DNA from: Chitinophagales bacterium
GTDB lineage: Bacteria > Bacteroidota > Bacteroidia > Chitinophagales > Chitinophagaceae
DNA length: 64,000 nucleotides
NCBI GenBank assembly: GCA_017303835.1
Contig: JAFLBI010000001.1
Span: 1,240,001 to 1,304,000, forward strand
Direction: 5' to 3'
Made by a program: the position numbers and the translations under genes. Shown one piece after another: positions 36,273-45,762 of the stretch; the first letter of the stretch is position 1, and each line of letters begins with the position of its first letter. The notes beneath the pieces were generated by a model. The model ran no database searches. It was not told where the DNA came from and was given only the letters and a program-made list of their open reading frames with translations.

Positions 36273-37097
36273 ATGAACAATTTTGTTAAGGTTACCGAAC
36301 AACCCTCGAAATACCGACATCTGGAGAAAATGACACTGGATGAAATTCTGGTGAACATCAATAACGAAGACAAACTGGTGCCACAGGCTGTGGAGAAAGC
36401 CATTCCGCAGATTGAAAAACTGGTGGCTGTAGCTACAGATAAAATGTTGGCCGGTGGCAGACTGTTTTACCTCGGTGCCGGTACGAGTGGACGCCTGGCC
36501 ATTGTGGATGCGAGTGAATGTCCGCCCACTTACGGTGTGCCTTATGGATTGGTGATTGGTTTGATTGCCGGTGGCGATAAAGCCATTACACAAGCTGTGG
36601 AATTTGCAGAAGACAGCAAGGAACAAGGATGGGCCGATCTGGAGAAATTTTTCGTGAGCGATAAGGATGTGGTGATTGGTTTAGCAGCCAGTGGTACAAC
36701 ACCTTACGTGATTGGTGCATTGGAAGAATGCCGCAAAAGAGGCATTGCAACCGGTAGTATTTGTTGTAATCCGAATAGTCCCTTATCCAAAGTGGCTGAC
36801 TACCCCATTGAAGTGGTGGTAGGACCAGAATTTGTAACGGGTAGTACCCGTATGAAAAGTGGTACAGCACAGAAACTGGTGCTGAACATGATTTCTACTG
36901 CAGTGATGATTCAATTAGGTCGTGTGGAAGACAATAAGATGGTAAACATGCAGCTGAGCAATGTAAAGCTGGTAGATCGTGGTGTGCGCATGGTGATGGA
37001 ACAATTAGGACTGAGCAATTACGAAGAAGCCAAGGATCTATTGTTGACACATGGCAGTGTAAAGAAAGCTGTTGACGCAAGGAAATCAGAACAGTAA
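36273..37097 (+). CDS. murQ: N-acetylmuramic acid 6-phosphate etherase MurQ
   Basis: MurQ cleaves the lactyl ether of MurNAc 6-phosphate to give GlcNAc 6-phosphate and lactate in cell-wall recycling. The 274-residue protein has the SIS-type sugar-phosphate fold with FYLGAGTSGRLAIVDASECPPTYG (65-88, E82 at the catalytic position), GLAASGTTPYVIGAL and the C-terminal GSTRMKSGTAQKLVLNM. It is co-transcribed with the upstream kinase gene, and the next gene starts directly at its stop. Confidence 0.96.
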   Translation: MNNFVKVTEQPSKYRHLEKMTLDEILVNINNEDKLVPQAVEKAIPQIEKLVAVATDKMLAGGRLFYLGAGTSGRLAIVDASECPPTYGVPYGLVIGLIAGGDKAITQAVEFAEDSKEQGWADLEKFFVSDKDVVIGLAASGTTPYVIGALEECRKRGIATGSICCNPNSPLSKVADYPIEVVVGPEFVTGSTRMKSGTAQKLVLNMISTAVMIQLGRVEDNKMVNMQLSNVKLVDRGVRMVMEQLGLSNYEEAKDLLLTHGSVKKAVDARKSEQ

Positions 37098-37661
37098 ATG
37101 CATCATCTTGAACCATTTTACAACTGGCGTCATATTTATATAGCGGAAGAAGATCCCCGCTCCCCTTTTTACGGCAGAACCTATAGTGAGTTTGAGTTTT
37201 CTCAAACAGTGTACAATTACTATATCCACCCACAGTGGGATGATTTTGGCAGCAAAACGCTTTATCTCAAGATTATCTACGTTGATTACGAATTGCACTT
37301 TGCCATCATTGAATTGATTGGCGAGTGGAATGATGCCATAGAGAATGATATCATGGAGTTGAAGCGTGAAGTGATGGAGAAGCTGGCACTGGAAGGCATT
37401 TCAAAGTTTATCTTAATAACAGAGAACGTACTCAATTTTCACAGCGGCGATAAAGACTATTACGAAGAATGGTATGAAGAAGTGAGTGACGCTGAAGGCT
37501 GGATAGTTGCCCTCAATATGCCCGAAGCTACCCAATACGATTTTCGCAAACGTAAATTGAATTACTTCATCGAATTGATGGAGATACTGGAATGGCGTAC
37601 CTACAAGCCCTATCATCTCTTCAAGAAGATTGATGAGCAGCTCACCAATCGTTTAAACTAA
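37098..37661 (+). CDS. Conserved hypothetical protein
   Basis: A 187-residue acidic, aromatic-rich protein (FYNWRHIYIAEEDPRSPFYG; WDDFGSKTLYLKIIYVDYEL). No signal peptide or membrane segment. It starts at the base after the murQ stop, so it is in the murK-murQ transcript. I recognise no domain; a cytoplasmic role linked to wall recycling would be a guess from position only. It overlaps the convergent aminotransferase by four bases. Confidence 0.75.
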   Translation: MHHLEPFYNWRHIYIAEEDPRSPFYGRTYSEFEFSQTVYNYYIHPQWDDFGSKTLYLKIIYVDYELHFAIIELIGEWNDAIENDIMELKREVMEKLALEGISKFILITENVLNFHSGDKDYYEEWYEEVSDAEGWIVALNMPEATQYDFRKRKLNYFIELMEILEWRTYKPYHLFKKIDEQLTNRLN

Positions 37662-38923
37662 GCGCTAGCCAAAGTTTTTAATGCAGTAACAAATACATCC
37701 AACTCAGCTGTTGTGGTGTACACATTCGGCGTAATACGGCAACCATGCACATTGCTGTAATCAATCGCTACTGTAAATATTTTAAATCGATCCATCAATT
37801 GTTTCGCCAAGTCTGCCGGCTTGATGCCTTTGATGCCCACGTTGGCGATACCGCAACTACGTGCAGGATCCAATGGTGTGTTTAAAATTATATTCGGTGT
37901 GTCTTTCACGCGGGAAGTCCAATAATCTTTCAGGTAACGCAATCTGGCTTCCTTGCGCTCGGGACCAATCATTTGATAATAGTCGATGGCGTCTTCTATC
38001 GTTAAATCTGTATGCACCGGATGCGTACCAATATGATTGAGGCGAGAGATATCGCCGGGCTTGCGTTCGCCTTCGGCAATCAGTGGCCACACATGGTCAA
38101 TCTCTTCTCGCTTTACATAGAGGATACCTGCACCTAAGGGCACACTTAGCCATTTGTGCAAGGATGCACCATAATAATCGCAATGCAGATCTGGAATATT
38201 GTAACGGAAATGTGCAAATGCATGGGCACCATCCACCAATACTTTCACGCCACGTGCGTGCGCCATGTCTGCTATTTTTCGAATGGGCAAAATCTGTCCG
38301 GTAATATTCACCATGTGACATACCATTAGCAGTTTTGTCTTAGGCGTGATAGCATTAGCATATAGCTGAACAATCTCCTCGTCGTCTTTTGGATGAGTAG
38401 GAACTGAAATGATTTTATTCACTACGCCATGTCGCTTCGCCACTTGTTTGAACATATCCAGCATCGCACCATAATCCTGCTCTGCCATCACGGCTTCATC
38501 TCCGGCCTGCCAGTTTTGTCCCGCAATAATCATATCCAGCGATTCTGTGGTATTGCGGGTGATGATCAATTCATCAGGTGAACATCCCGCGATAGCGGCC
38601 AATTTTGCGGCCATGCGTTTCTTATTATCCCACTGAACGGTACGCATGTAATAAGAACCCTGATAATTGATTTCGCGAATATGCGCGATGTATTTCTCTA
38701 ATGTCGCTTCAGGCAAAAAATTGTAATACCCGTTTTCCAGATTGATATAATCTGGCTTCAAGCGGTAGCCTTTACGAATAATGGCCCAGAAATCTTCTTC
38801 CCCGGCCAGCTCTTGTGCAGGTAAATTTTTAGCAGCAGCCATTAATGCATTTAGCTGACTAACACCCGTTAGCGAACCAGCGCTCAACAAGGAGATTTGC
38901 TTGAGAAAACGACGTTTGTCCAT
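37658..38923 (-). CDS. Class V aminotransferase-fold PLP enzyme with Tat-like signal
   Basis: A 421-residue PLP enzyme of the NifS / isopenicillin-N-epimerase group. D231 in VLVDGAHAFAH holds the ring nitrogen, and K257 in GASLHKWL is the Schiff-base lysine; TRNTTESLD near 122-130 is the phosphate region. The N terminus MDKRRFLKQISLLSAGSLTG resembles a twin-arginine export signal, unusual for a PLP enzyme but seen in secreted members of this group. The substrate is unknown. Confidence 0.85.
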   Translation of the reverse strand: MDKRRFLKQISLLSAGSLTGVSQLNALMAAAKNLPAQELAGEEDFWAIIRKGYRLKPDYINLENGYYNFLPEATLEKYIAHIREINYQGSYYMRTVQWDNKKRMAAKLAAIAGCSPDELIITRNTTESLDMIIAGQNWQAGDEAVMAEQDYGAMLDMFKQVAKRHGVVNKIISVPTHPKDDEEIVQLYANAITPKTKLLMVCHMVNITGQILPIRKIADMAHARGVKVLVDGAHAFAHFRYNIPDLHCDYYGASLHKWLSVPLGAGILYVKREEIDHVWPLIAEGERKPGDISRLNHIGTHPVHTDLTIEDAIDYYQMIGPERKEARLRYLKDYWTSRVKDTPNIILNTPLDPARSCGIANVGIKGIKPADLAKQLMDRFKIFTVAIDYSNVHGCRITPNVYTTTAELDVFVTALKTLASA

Positions 38924-39093
38924 GCTTCAATTTAAGAAGTTTCAACAAAGAAACCCGCATTTTCAAGGTTTTCCACAAGTTCTACAGTAGGCCAAAGGCT
39001 TGATGAAAAAATCATCATTTCGCCGGGTTACTTTTTTTCAAAGGGCGTATTAAGCAGCAAGCAAGCAACCCATTTTTCACCAAATCATTACAC

Positions 39094-39384
39094 ATGATTC
39101 AGAAAACATATTACAAAACCAAAGACTACTGTAAAGTAAAATTCTCTTTTCAAGTAGAAAATGCAGAAACAGTAGAAGTACTTGGCCTCAACAGCGATTG
39201 GGAAAATTCTATCGTTCTGAGCAAGAAAAAAGATGGTAACTTCACTGCTGATGTGCAGCTGCCTAAGAACAGCACGCATGAGTTCAAGTATTTGGTGAAC
39301 AAATCTGAGTGGTTAAACGAACCGGAAGCTGACAGCCAAGCACCCAATGTGTACGGCGGCAGCAATAGTGTGATTGTATTGTAA
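39094..39384 (+). CDS. Isoamylase N-terminal / CBM48-like protein
   Basis: A 96-residue protein with the early-set fold of carbohydrate-binding module 48: VKFSFQVENAETVEVLGLNS, DWENSIVLSKKKDGNFTADV, and HEFKYLVNKSEWLNEPEADS. Stand-alone members are common in Bacteroidota; they may bind glycogen or a protein partner such as a kinase. No signal peptide, so cytoplasmic. A terminator follows directly. Confidence 0.82.
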   Translation: MIQKTYYKTKDYCKVKFSFQVENAETVEVLGLNSDWENSIVLSKKKDGNFTADVQLPKNSTHEFKYLVNKSEWLNEPEADSQAPNVYGGSNSVIVL

Positions 39385-39401
39385 TAGCATCACAACTGGT
39401 T

Positions 39402-39444
39402 AAACTGCATCATGGCGCGCGGGGGCAGCCGGATGCAGTTTTTT
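39402..39444 (+). terminator. Rho-independent terminator
   Basis: AAACTGCATC (39402-39411) pairs perfectly with GATGCAGTTT (39432-39441) over a 20-base GC-rich loop, followed by T. It ends the CBM48-like gene. Confidence 0.8.
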
Positions 39445-39499
39445 ATTGCCCTTTGCTGAACAGGTATTAAGGCTTAATTTTCTGTATCAATCATTTGCC

Positions 39500-41209
39500 A
39501 TGAGATACCTGCTTCTTTGTTTTTTCAGCACTTTGGTGCTGACCAGTACTGCACAATTGTTTCGTGTACCCTATCCTGCTAAATATTACAAAGAAAATTT
39601 AGACGGCAGACTTTTGCTGCTTTTATCGAAGAAAACTAGTGGTGAGCCACGTTTTCAAATTGCAGACGGACCAGAAACCCAAATGGTCTTTGGTATGGAT
39701 GTAGAAAATTGGGCACCGGGTACTACCCTGTCTGTACAAGGCAAGGATGTATTTGGTTATCCCATAGAAAAATTATCTGCAATCCCTGCGGGGAATTATA
39801 CCGTACAAGTGGTCTTTCACAAATACGAAACCTTTCACCTCAAGAATGGCAAAGTTGTAAAGCTGCCCATGGATCGAGGTGAAGGACAACACTGGAACCT
39901 TGCGCCGGGCAATCCTTACTCTACACCCAAGCGTATGGCAGTGAATCCACGTTTTAAAAGTATTGCCATCGTTGAATTGGATAAAATCATACCACCTATT
40001 GAAGAACCGAAAGACACCAAGTATATCAAACACATCAAAATTCAAAGCAAATTGCTGACAGAATTTTGGGGCAGGCCGATGTATTTAGGTGCGCATATTT
40101 TGTTGCCAGAAGGTTTTGATGAACATCCTGATGTACGTTATCCACTTGCCATTTTCCATGGCCATTTTCCGGAAGACTTTGGCGGCTTTCGCACCACACC
40201 GCCTGATCCTAACCTCAAGCCTGATACGGTAAAACGTTTTAACCTGATTGGTTACAACAAGATCGTACAACAGGAAGCCTATGATTTTTACAAACAGTGG
40301 ACAGGCCCGAATTTTCCCAGAGTAATTGCGATTGAAATACAGCACGCCACTCCTTACTACGATGATTCCTATGCGGTGAATTCTGCCAACATGGGGCCTT
40401 ACGGCGATGCGATTACCTATGAACTGATACCTGAAATTGAAAAACGATTTCGTGGTATTGGCCAGGGCTGGGCAAGATTTTTATACGGTGGCAGTACAGG
40501 TGGATGGGAAGCATTGGCCGCACAAGTCTTCTACCCTGAAGCGTATAATGGCTGCTATGCTGCTTGTCCAGACCCCATTGATTTCAATCACTACGTCACC
40601 ATGAATATCTACAAGGATAAAAATGCTTATTACCTGGAAAGTGATTTCAAAAAAACTTTGCGCCCGGGGCATAGAAATTATTTGGGTCATGTGAGTGCAA
40701 CTGTGAAAGACATGAATCATCGTGAGCTGGCATTAGGCACCAAGAGCCGTAGTGGTGATCAGTTTGATATCTGGGAAGCAGTATTCTCGCCCAATGGTGC
40801 AGATGGTTATCCGAAAAGAATTTACGATAAGTATACCGGTGTGATTGATCCTGAAGTAGCGCAATACTGGCGCGACAATTATGACCTCACCCATATCATT
40901 CAGCGCGATTGGCCGAAGATTGGTGAAAAGCTCAAAGGCAAGATCCATATTTATGTGGGCGATATGGATAATTTTTACCTCAACAATGCCGTGTACACAG
41001 CAGAGGATATGCTGAAGCAGTTAAAGAATCCTTCCTGCAATTGTGAAGTAGATTATGGCGATCGTGCAGAACATTGCTGGAATGGAGATCATACACAACC
41101 CAATTATATCAGCAGGTTGCGTTACCACAGCATGTTTATCAACAAGTGGACGAAAGAATTATTGGCCAACCCGCCTGCTGGTGCTGATATCAAAAGCTGG
41201 CGTTACTAA
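39500..41209 (+). CDS. Secreted esterase-like alpha/beta hydrolase
   Basis: A 569-residue protein beginning with a signal peptide (MRYLLLCFFSTLVLTSTAQ). It has a ~180-residue N-terminal beta-rich part, then an esterase-D-like (PF00756) domain with FLYGGSTGGWEALAAQVFYP, where GGSTGG supplies the Ser nucleophile, and a C-terminal EHCWNGDH segment that could give the His. Related proteins include feruloyl and acetyl-xylan esterases, but substrate cannot be assigned. ATG 39500 is chosen because it begins the signal peptide. Confidence 0.8.
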   Translation: MRYLLLCFFSTLVLTSTAQLFRVPYPAKYYKENLDGRLLLLLSKKTSGEPRFQIADGPETQMVFGMDVENWAPGTTLSVQGKDVFGYPIEKLSAIPAGNYTVQVVFHKYETFHLKNGKVVKLPMDRGEGQHWNLAPGNPYSTPKRMAVNPRFKSIAIVELDKIIPPIEEPKDTKYIKHIKIQSKLLTEFWGRPMYLGAHILLPEGFDEHPDVRYPLAIFHGHFPEDFGGFRTTPPDPNLKPDTVKRFNLIGYNKIVQQEAYDFYKQWTGPNFPRVIAIEIQHATPYYDDSYAVNSANMGPYGDAITYELIPEIEKRFRGIGQGWARFLYGGSTGGWEALAAQVFYPEAYNGCYAACPDPIDFNHYVTMNIYKDKNAYYLESDFKKTLRPGHRNYLGHVSATVKDMNHRELALGTKSRSGDQFDIWEAVFSPNGADGYPKRIYDKYTGVIDPEVAQYWRDNYDLTHIIQRDWPKIGEKLKGKIHIYVGDMDNFYLNNAVYTAEDMLKQLKNPSCNCEVDYGDRAEHCWNGDHTQPNYISRLRYHSMFINKWTKELLANPPAGADIKSWRY

Positions 41210-41272
41210 ACCATTGGTGTAAAAATCCATTAGAAAGCAAGTAAACAGATTACCTTACTCAAAACTGCTGCT

Positions 41273-42124
41273 ATGAATCAGGAAATTATCAATCTCTACG
41301 ACGAGTACACCCATAAGCCGCTCTCCAGAAATGAATTCTTAAAGCGACTAACCCTGCTAACAGGAAGTGTGACAGCTGCAATGGCTGTATTACCGCTGAT
41401 TGAAGTGAATGCGGCCGGAGCCAATCAAACACCTACAGATGGTTTGATGACGGAGTACATCACTTATGCCGGTGTTCAAGGCGAGATGAAAGCCTATGTT
41501 GCACGACCTGAAAAGAAAGGCAAATATGCGGCGGTGGTGATCATTCACGAGAACAGAGGATTAAATGCCCATATTGAGGATGTGGCGCGCAGAGCAGCCA
41601 AAGCAGGCTTTCTGGCTATTGCGCCCAATGCATTGGCGCCATTGGGTGGTACACCTGCCAATGAAGATGAAGCCCGACAAAAGTTTCAACAATTAAAAGC
41701 AGAAGATAGCTTACAGAATTTCATTCGTGTATTTGATTACCTCAATACACGTAAAGATGTGACCGGCAAATATGGTTGTGTTGGTTTCTGTTGGGGCGGT
41801 GCTATGGCCAATTCATTGGCTGTTGAAGTGCCTTCACTGAAAGCTGCGGTTGCGTTTTATGGTAGACAGCCGGATACAGCAAAAGTGCCCAATATCAAAG
41901 CAGCGGTACAATTGCATTATGCAGGTTTGGATGAAAGAGTGAATGCAGGTGCAGCAGCCTATGAAACAGCATTGAAAGCAAACAATATCAACTACGAATT
42001 ATACATGTATGATGGAGTGAATCATGCATTCCATAATGATACAGCGCCTACCCGCTACAACGAAGCAGCAGCCAAATTGGCCTGGCAGCGGAGCATGGAT
42101 TTTTTTAAGAAGTATTTGGGGTAA
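41273..42124 (+). CDS. Dienelactone hydrolase family protein
   Basis: A 283-residue alpha/beta hydrolase. The triad is C173 in GFCWGG, D220 in AGLDERV and H251 in GVNHAFHND; E93 in IIHENRGLN is the conserved Glu that holds the Cys in dienelactone hydrolases. N-terminal residues 18-48 resemble a Tat-type export signal (SRNEFLKRLTLLTGS with a hydrophobic run), so the enzyme is probably periplasmic. The substrate is unknown. Confidence 0.85.
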   Translation: MNQEIINLYDEYTHKPLSRNEFLKRLTLLTGSVTAAMAVLPLIEVNAAGANQTPTDGLMTEYITYAGVQGEMKAYVARPEKKGKYAAVVIIHENRGLNAHIEDVARRAAKAGFLAIAPNALAPLGGTPANEDEARQKFQQLKAEDSLQNFIRVFDYLNTRKDVTGKYGCVGFCWGGAMANSLAVEVPSLKAAVAFYGRQPDTAKVPNIKAAVQLHYAGLDERVNAGAAAYETALKANNINYELYMYDGVNHAFHNDTAPTRYNEAAAKLAWQRSMDFFKKYLG

Positions 42125-42410
42125 ATCAAATCTGTTCTTCTAATTAAGTTCCAAAGGCTCCCCCTCTCCCTTGGAGAGGTTCACAAACCGTAGCTCTAGC
42201 GAAGGTCTTGGGTTGGGGCCTGCCTTCCGTAGCTTTAGCGAAGGGAGGTGAGGTCAAGAAGTACTCAAAAAACTTTCATTACTTAAAACATGCTGGTATA
42301 AACAATTCCGCAGGGTCAATTTCATGAGACCCTGCGGGGACGTTATGTTCGTGGCAATATTATTTCCGCAGACTTCAGTCTGCGGTCTATTTGATGTTAA
42401 ATATGATACA
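42125..42410. repeat. Intergenic dispersed-repeat patch
   Basis: No gene is seen. The patch holds a short hairpin CCTCTCC/GGAGAGG (42163-42179), an 18-bp word CCGTAGCTTTAGCGAAGG occurring twice with one mismatch (42188-42205 and 42227-42244), and a perfect 9-bp inverted repeat CCGCAGACT/AGTCTGCGG (42366-42385) with a two-base loop. Such words are widespread intergenic repeats in Bacteroidota. The last hairpin may stop transcription from either side. Confidence 0.65.
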
Positions 42411-44054
42411 TCATTCCCACACTACTGCTTCTGCAGTATGAAACCATTGCGGATAAAACTGTTGGTGCAATTTTTCTACATAATTGCGTTTCACTTTCAT
42501 GGTAGGTGTGAGATAACCATTATCAATTAACCATGGTTCACGCATTACCACCGCTTTTTCCAGATGCTCATAATGTTCCAATGTTGGATTGATTGCAGCG
42601 ATAGATTCCAATAAGCTGGCTTCTACTTCAGCCTTCGATTTGGCTTTACCTATTTCAGATAAAGTAACCAACACAATAGGTTGTGGAATACCCATGCCCA
42701 CCACACAAGCTTGTTCCACATCAGGGTTGGCGAGCATTTTCACTTCAATAGGCGCTGGGGAAATATACTTACCCTTATCCGTTTTAAACTGATCTTTCAA
42801 TCTGCCAGTAATGAATAAGAATCCGTCATGATCGTATTCGCACAAATCGCCGGTACGCAGATAGCCTTCTTCATCGAACAGCTCTTTCGTGAGTTCAGGT
42901 TCTTTATAATAACCCTTGGTATTGCTCACGCTTTTTACGCGCAGCTCTCCTTCCGGAGAGATTTTCACGTGCAGGCCTTTGAATGGCTTTCCAACAGAAC
43001 CCATACGTCTGTCGAACGGACGCTCAAAGTGTGCATATACACAATCCTCTGTCATACCCAAGGCCTGCGTAATCTTCACACCCAGTTTATCAAACCACTT
43101 GATCATATCAACAGAAATGGGTGCTGCAGCACTATAGATATGCGAAGCTTTTGATAAGCCAAGTTTATGCCTGATCTTTTTCTTCACCACATTACCCAGG
43201 AGTGGAATAGAAATGAGGAAACTGAGTTTGCTTTGTGGCATTTTGCTGAGAATTACTTCGCGGAACTTGCCCCATAAGCGCGGTACTGCAAAAAAGATAT
43301 CTGGTTGTACAGAAGCCACATCATGTGCAAACGTGGTGAGTGATTCTGCAAATGAAATCACTCCGCCACTATAATAAGCGTTAGTAGCAATTCCAATGCG
43401 TTCTGCAATATGACTAAAGGGCAAATAAGAGAATAAACGCGGTCTTGGTGGCAAGCGCAATTCACTAATCGCAGCCTGCATGGTTGCATTAAAGTTGCCT
43501 GCTGTATGCATCACACCCTTTGGTGCTCCAGTGGTGCCTGATGTATAAATGATGGTCATCAGATCATCATATTGCCAGTAGTATAAGTCTTCTGCAGGTG
43601 CATGCTGACTGATCAATTCAGTCCAGGCTGTACCATCCTGCATATCATACATATCAAACCCGATTTTTTGAATATGTGCTGGAATACCATCTTTCTGCGA
43701 AGCATAATCATCCAGCTTGCCAACAAAAATGGCAGCAGTATCACTATGTATGAGAATCGGCTCAATAGATGATGCAGATAAGGTTGGATAAATGGGAACA
43801 GAAATATATCCTGCCATCATGATGGCGATATCAGCCATAATCCAATGTGCACAGTTCTTAGACAGAATAGCCACATGTGCACGCTCAGGTAAGCCCATCG
43901 CACGCAGGGCATTGGCCATTTTACGACATTCTTGTCCGGCTTCCGCCCAGGTCCATGTAGTCCATTGACCATTAAATGGCTGACGAAGAAAGATATCATG
44001 CGGTATAGCAGCTTCCCAATGCAGGAACTGCCCAAGTGGTGAAGTTGGGGGCAT
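42411..44054 (-). CDS. Long-chain acyl-CoA synthetase (AMP-binding)
   Basis: A 547-residue ANL-family adenylating enzyme that would activate fatty acids to acyl-AMP and then acyl-CoA. The P-loop is YTSGTTGAPKG (170-180), then the LPFSHIAERIG linker, QALGMTED (A5), and TGDLCEYDHDGFLFITGRLKDQ (A7/A8) with the C-terminal ISPAPIEVKML. The domain order fits long-chain fatty acid CoA ligases. ATG at 44054 is used; a TTG frame adds six residues. Confidence 0.9.
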   Translation of the reverse strand: MPPTSPLGQFLHWEAAIPHDIFLRQPFNGQWTTWTWAEAGQECRKMANALRAMGLPERAHVAILSKNCAHWIMADIAIMMAGYISVPIYPTLSASSIEPILIHSDTAAIFVGKLDDYASQKDGIPAHIQKIGFDMYDMQDGTAWTELISQHAPAEDLYYWQYDDLMTIIYTSGTTGAPKGVMHTAGNFNATMQAAISELRLPPRPRLFSYLPFSHIAERIGIATNAYYSGGVISFAESLTTFAHDVASVQPDIFFAVPRLWGKFREVILSKMPQSKLSFLISIPLLGNVVKKKIRHKLGLSKASHIYSAAAPISVDMIKWFDKLGVKITQALGMTEDCVYAHFERPFDRRMGSVGKPFKGLHVKISPEGELRVKSVSNTKGYYKEPELTKELFDEEGYLRTGDLCEYDHDGFLFITGRLKDQFKTDKGKYISPAPIEVKMLANPDVEQACVVGMGIPQPIVLVTLSEIGKAKSKAEVEASLLESIAAINPTLEHYEHLEKAVVMREPWLIDNGYLTPTMKVKRNYVEKLHQQFYPQWFHTAEAVVWE

Positions 44055-44083
44055 AACAATCGTTTGTTCCAAAATACAGAAAA

Positions 44084-44932
44084 TTATGGTGTGCGCAAGG
44101 AGAAGGACTGTCCGGATATGTATAAAGACACTTGCAGACTATCCCAATACACGCGTTTTGGGTCTGTGGTATTGAGTCCTCGGATATCCCGCATCACCAC
44201 TACCTGACTTTCGCCACAAACTGTGGCAGTATTGCCTTCTACCAGAATTGCAGTAGCCTCATCTATACCAATTCCCAGCAGGTTTGGATACTTGGCAATC
44301 GCACTGAATAGGCGGTTGTAACGACTACGCACAATAAAATGCTGGTCAATGATGGCTGAACGAATCAAACCCAAACCGCGCGACAGTTCAATATTGTTGT
44401 GCCAAACCTTTCTGAAAGTAGGTCTGTACACAGTATCTGTTAATTCATTGCCTGTAATCATGTGTTCACTCATTACGGCAGCGCCGGCACTAGTGCCAGC
44501 AATCATGGCGCCTTTGGCATAAGCTTGCTGAATGGCTCTTTCAATCTGTGTATTGGCTACCACCCGCATGAATCTTTCCTGGTCTCCGCCGGTAATGAAA
44601 ATGAGTTTTGCCTGCAATAACTGTTGTAGTTTCTCCTGATTGGCTGTATCAGCCTTGGTGAAATGCAGTTGTAGAATTTTACCCTTGTATACCTGCTTCA
44701 AGTCTTCAGTAAAATAATGAAAAGCAGTATCGGGTTCTGCACTCGACATTGGCAATACAGCCACATAATCTTTGTCTTGCATACCAGCAGCCTGCACCAT
44801 GCATTGCATCAAGCCTGTAGTACGATCTCCACCGCCAATGATGAAGAGTTTTCCTTTTGCTTGCGCATTAGCTTGTGTTACCATCAATACTACAAACAAG
44901 TATGCAGCAATGATTTGTCCAATTCTACTCAT
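44084..44932 (-). CDS. Cyanophycinase-like S51 peptidase
   Basis: A 282-residue secreted serine peptidase of family S51. After a signal peptide (ending QANAQA) it has LFIIGGGDRTTGLM, IFITGGDQERFM, and GTSAGAAVMSEHM in which the Ser of SAG is the nucleophile; GIGIDEATAILVEG closes the fold. Family members cleave cyanophycin or beta-aspartyl peptides. ATG 44932 gives the signal peptide; upstream starts would overlap the preceding gene. No cyanophycin synthetase is in the window. Confidence 0.88.
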   Translation of the reverse strand: MSRIGQIIAAYLFVVLMVTQANAQAKGKLFIIGGGDRTTGLMQCMVQAAGMQDKDYVAVLPMSSAEPDTAFHYFTEDLKQVYKGKILQLHFTKADTANQEKLQQLLQAKLIFITGGDQERFMRVVANTQIERAIQQAYAKGAMIAGTSAGAAVMSEHMITGNELTDTVYRPTFRKVWHNNIELSRGLGLIRSAIIDQHFIVRSRYNRLFSAIAKYPNLLGIGIDEATAILVEGNTATVCGESQVVVMRDIRGLNTTDPKRVYWDSLQVSLYISGQSFSLRTP

Positions 44933-44948
44933 AGCAGAGGTTAACAGA

Positions 44949-45752
44949 TTACCCATTGATAAATGAAACCACCATATACACTGCACCTACCAATACCCAA
45001 AGCAGCGACCATACGAGCACATTAACTAAGGATACACCATACACTTTCCATTTTTGGACTTTGCCTTGTGCAGCCAGAAATGGACAATAGGCCCACCCAA
45101 AATAAATTACCTGAAAGACTAAGGGCAATAGACTCACATTAAGGTATACAGCAGACCCCTTTAGCATTGCCAGAACAGGCGTCATCAGGGTATTGAATAT
45201 GGTAAAAAAGCCTGTGAGAAACAATGCCGCCACCAAATGCTCCGCATAATACAACCCTTTCCTTCGGAAGAATAACCAGAAAATAAAAGCCGTCATTGGC
45301 ACAGAAATCAGCGATATGATTTTCGTATTCTGTTCCATAAATACAGCAAATCTTTTCTGCCTTTCCATTATCTTCTGCGCCTGAGGCATCTGGGCATAGT
45401 ACTGTTTTGCATCAGCTTTTGTCATGCCCATCGTATCTGTATCATAAGGCTTAAAAACAATGGTAAAAAACAGCAGCAGACCAGACATTAGTAACATGAA
45501 TGTGAAGGGATTGAAATAACGCTTGCGCTTCCCTTCAATAATGTACTCTTTGAGCACAATACCGGGCTTAATTGCCAACTCTTTGATCAGAAAAAATATG
45601 CCCTTATCTGCATGTGTAAAAGCATGACCTGCTTCATGCAGAAAATGTGGCATGGTAAAACGGTGCGTCTCTGCTGTTTGACCACAATTAGGACAAAAAC
45701 GATAACCTGATTCCATTTTTGTTCCACAATTCTGACAAATGCTTGCTTGCAT
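44949..45752 (-). CDS. DUF3667 zinc-ribbon membrane protein
   Basis: A 267-residue protein with an N-terminal zinc ribbon (C6, C9, C20, C23 in CQNCG and CPNCG), then the DUF3667 motif KGIFFLIKELAIKPGIVLKEYI and YFNPFTFML, followed by four or five membrane helices. Function unknown. It lies between the DUF6370 gene and the peptidase on the same strand with short gaps, so one transcript is likely. Confidence 0.85.
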   Translation of the reverse strand: MQASICQNCGTKMESGYRFCPNCGQTAETHRFTMPHFLHEAGHAFTHADKGIFFLIKELAIKPGIVLKEYIIEGKRKRYFNPFTFMLLMSGLLLFFTIVFKPYDTDTMGMTKADAKQYYAQMPQAQKIMERQKRFAVFMEQNTKIISLISVPMTAFIFWLFFRRKGLYYAEHLVAALFLTGFFTIFNTLMTPVLAMLKGSAVYLNVSLLPLVFQVIYFGWAYCPFLAAQGKVQKWKVYGVSLVNVLVWSLLWVLVGAVYMVVSFING

Positions 45753-45762
45753 ATTATTGGAA

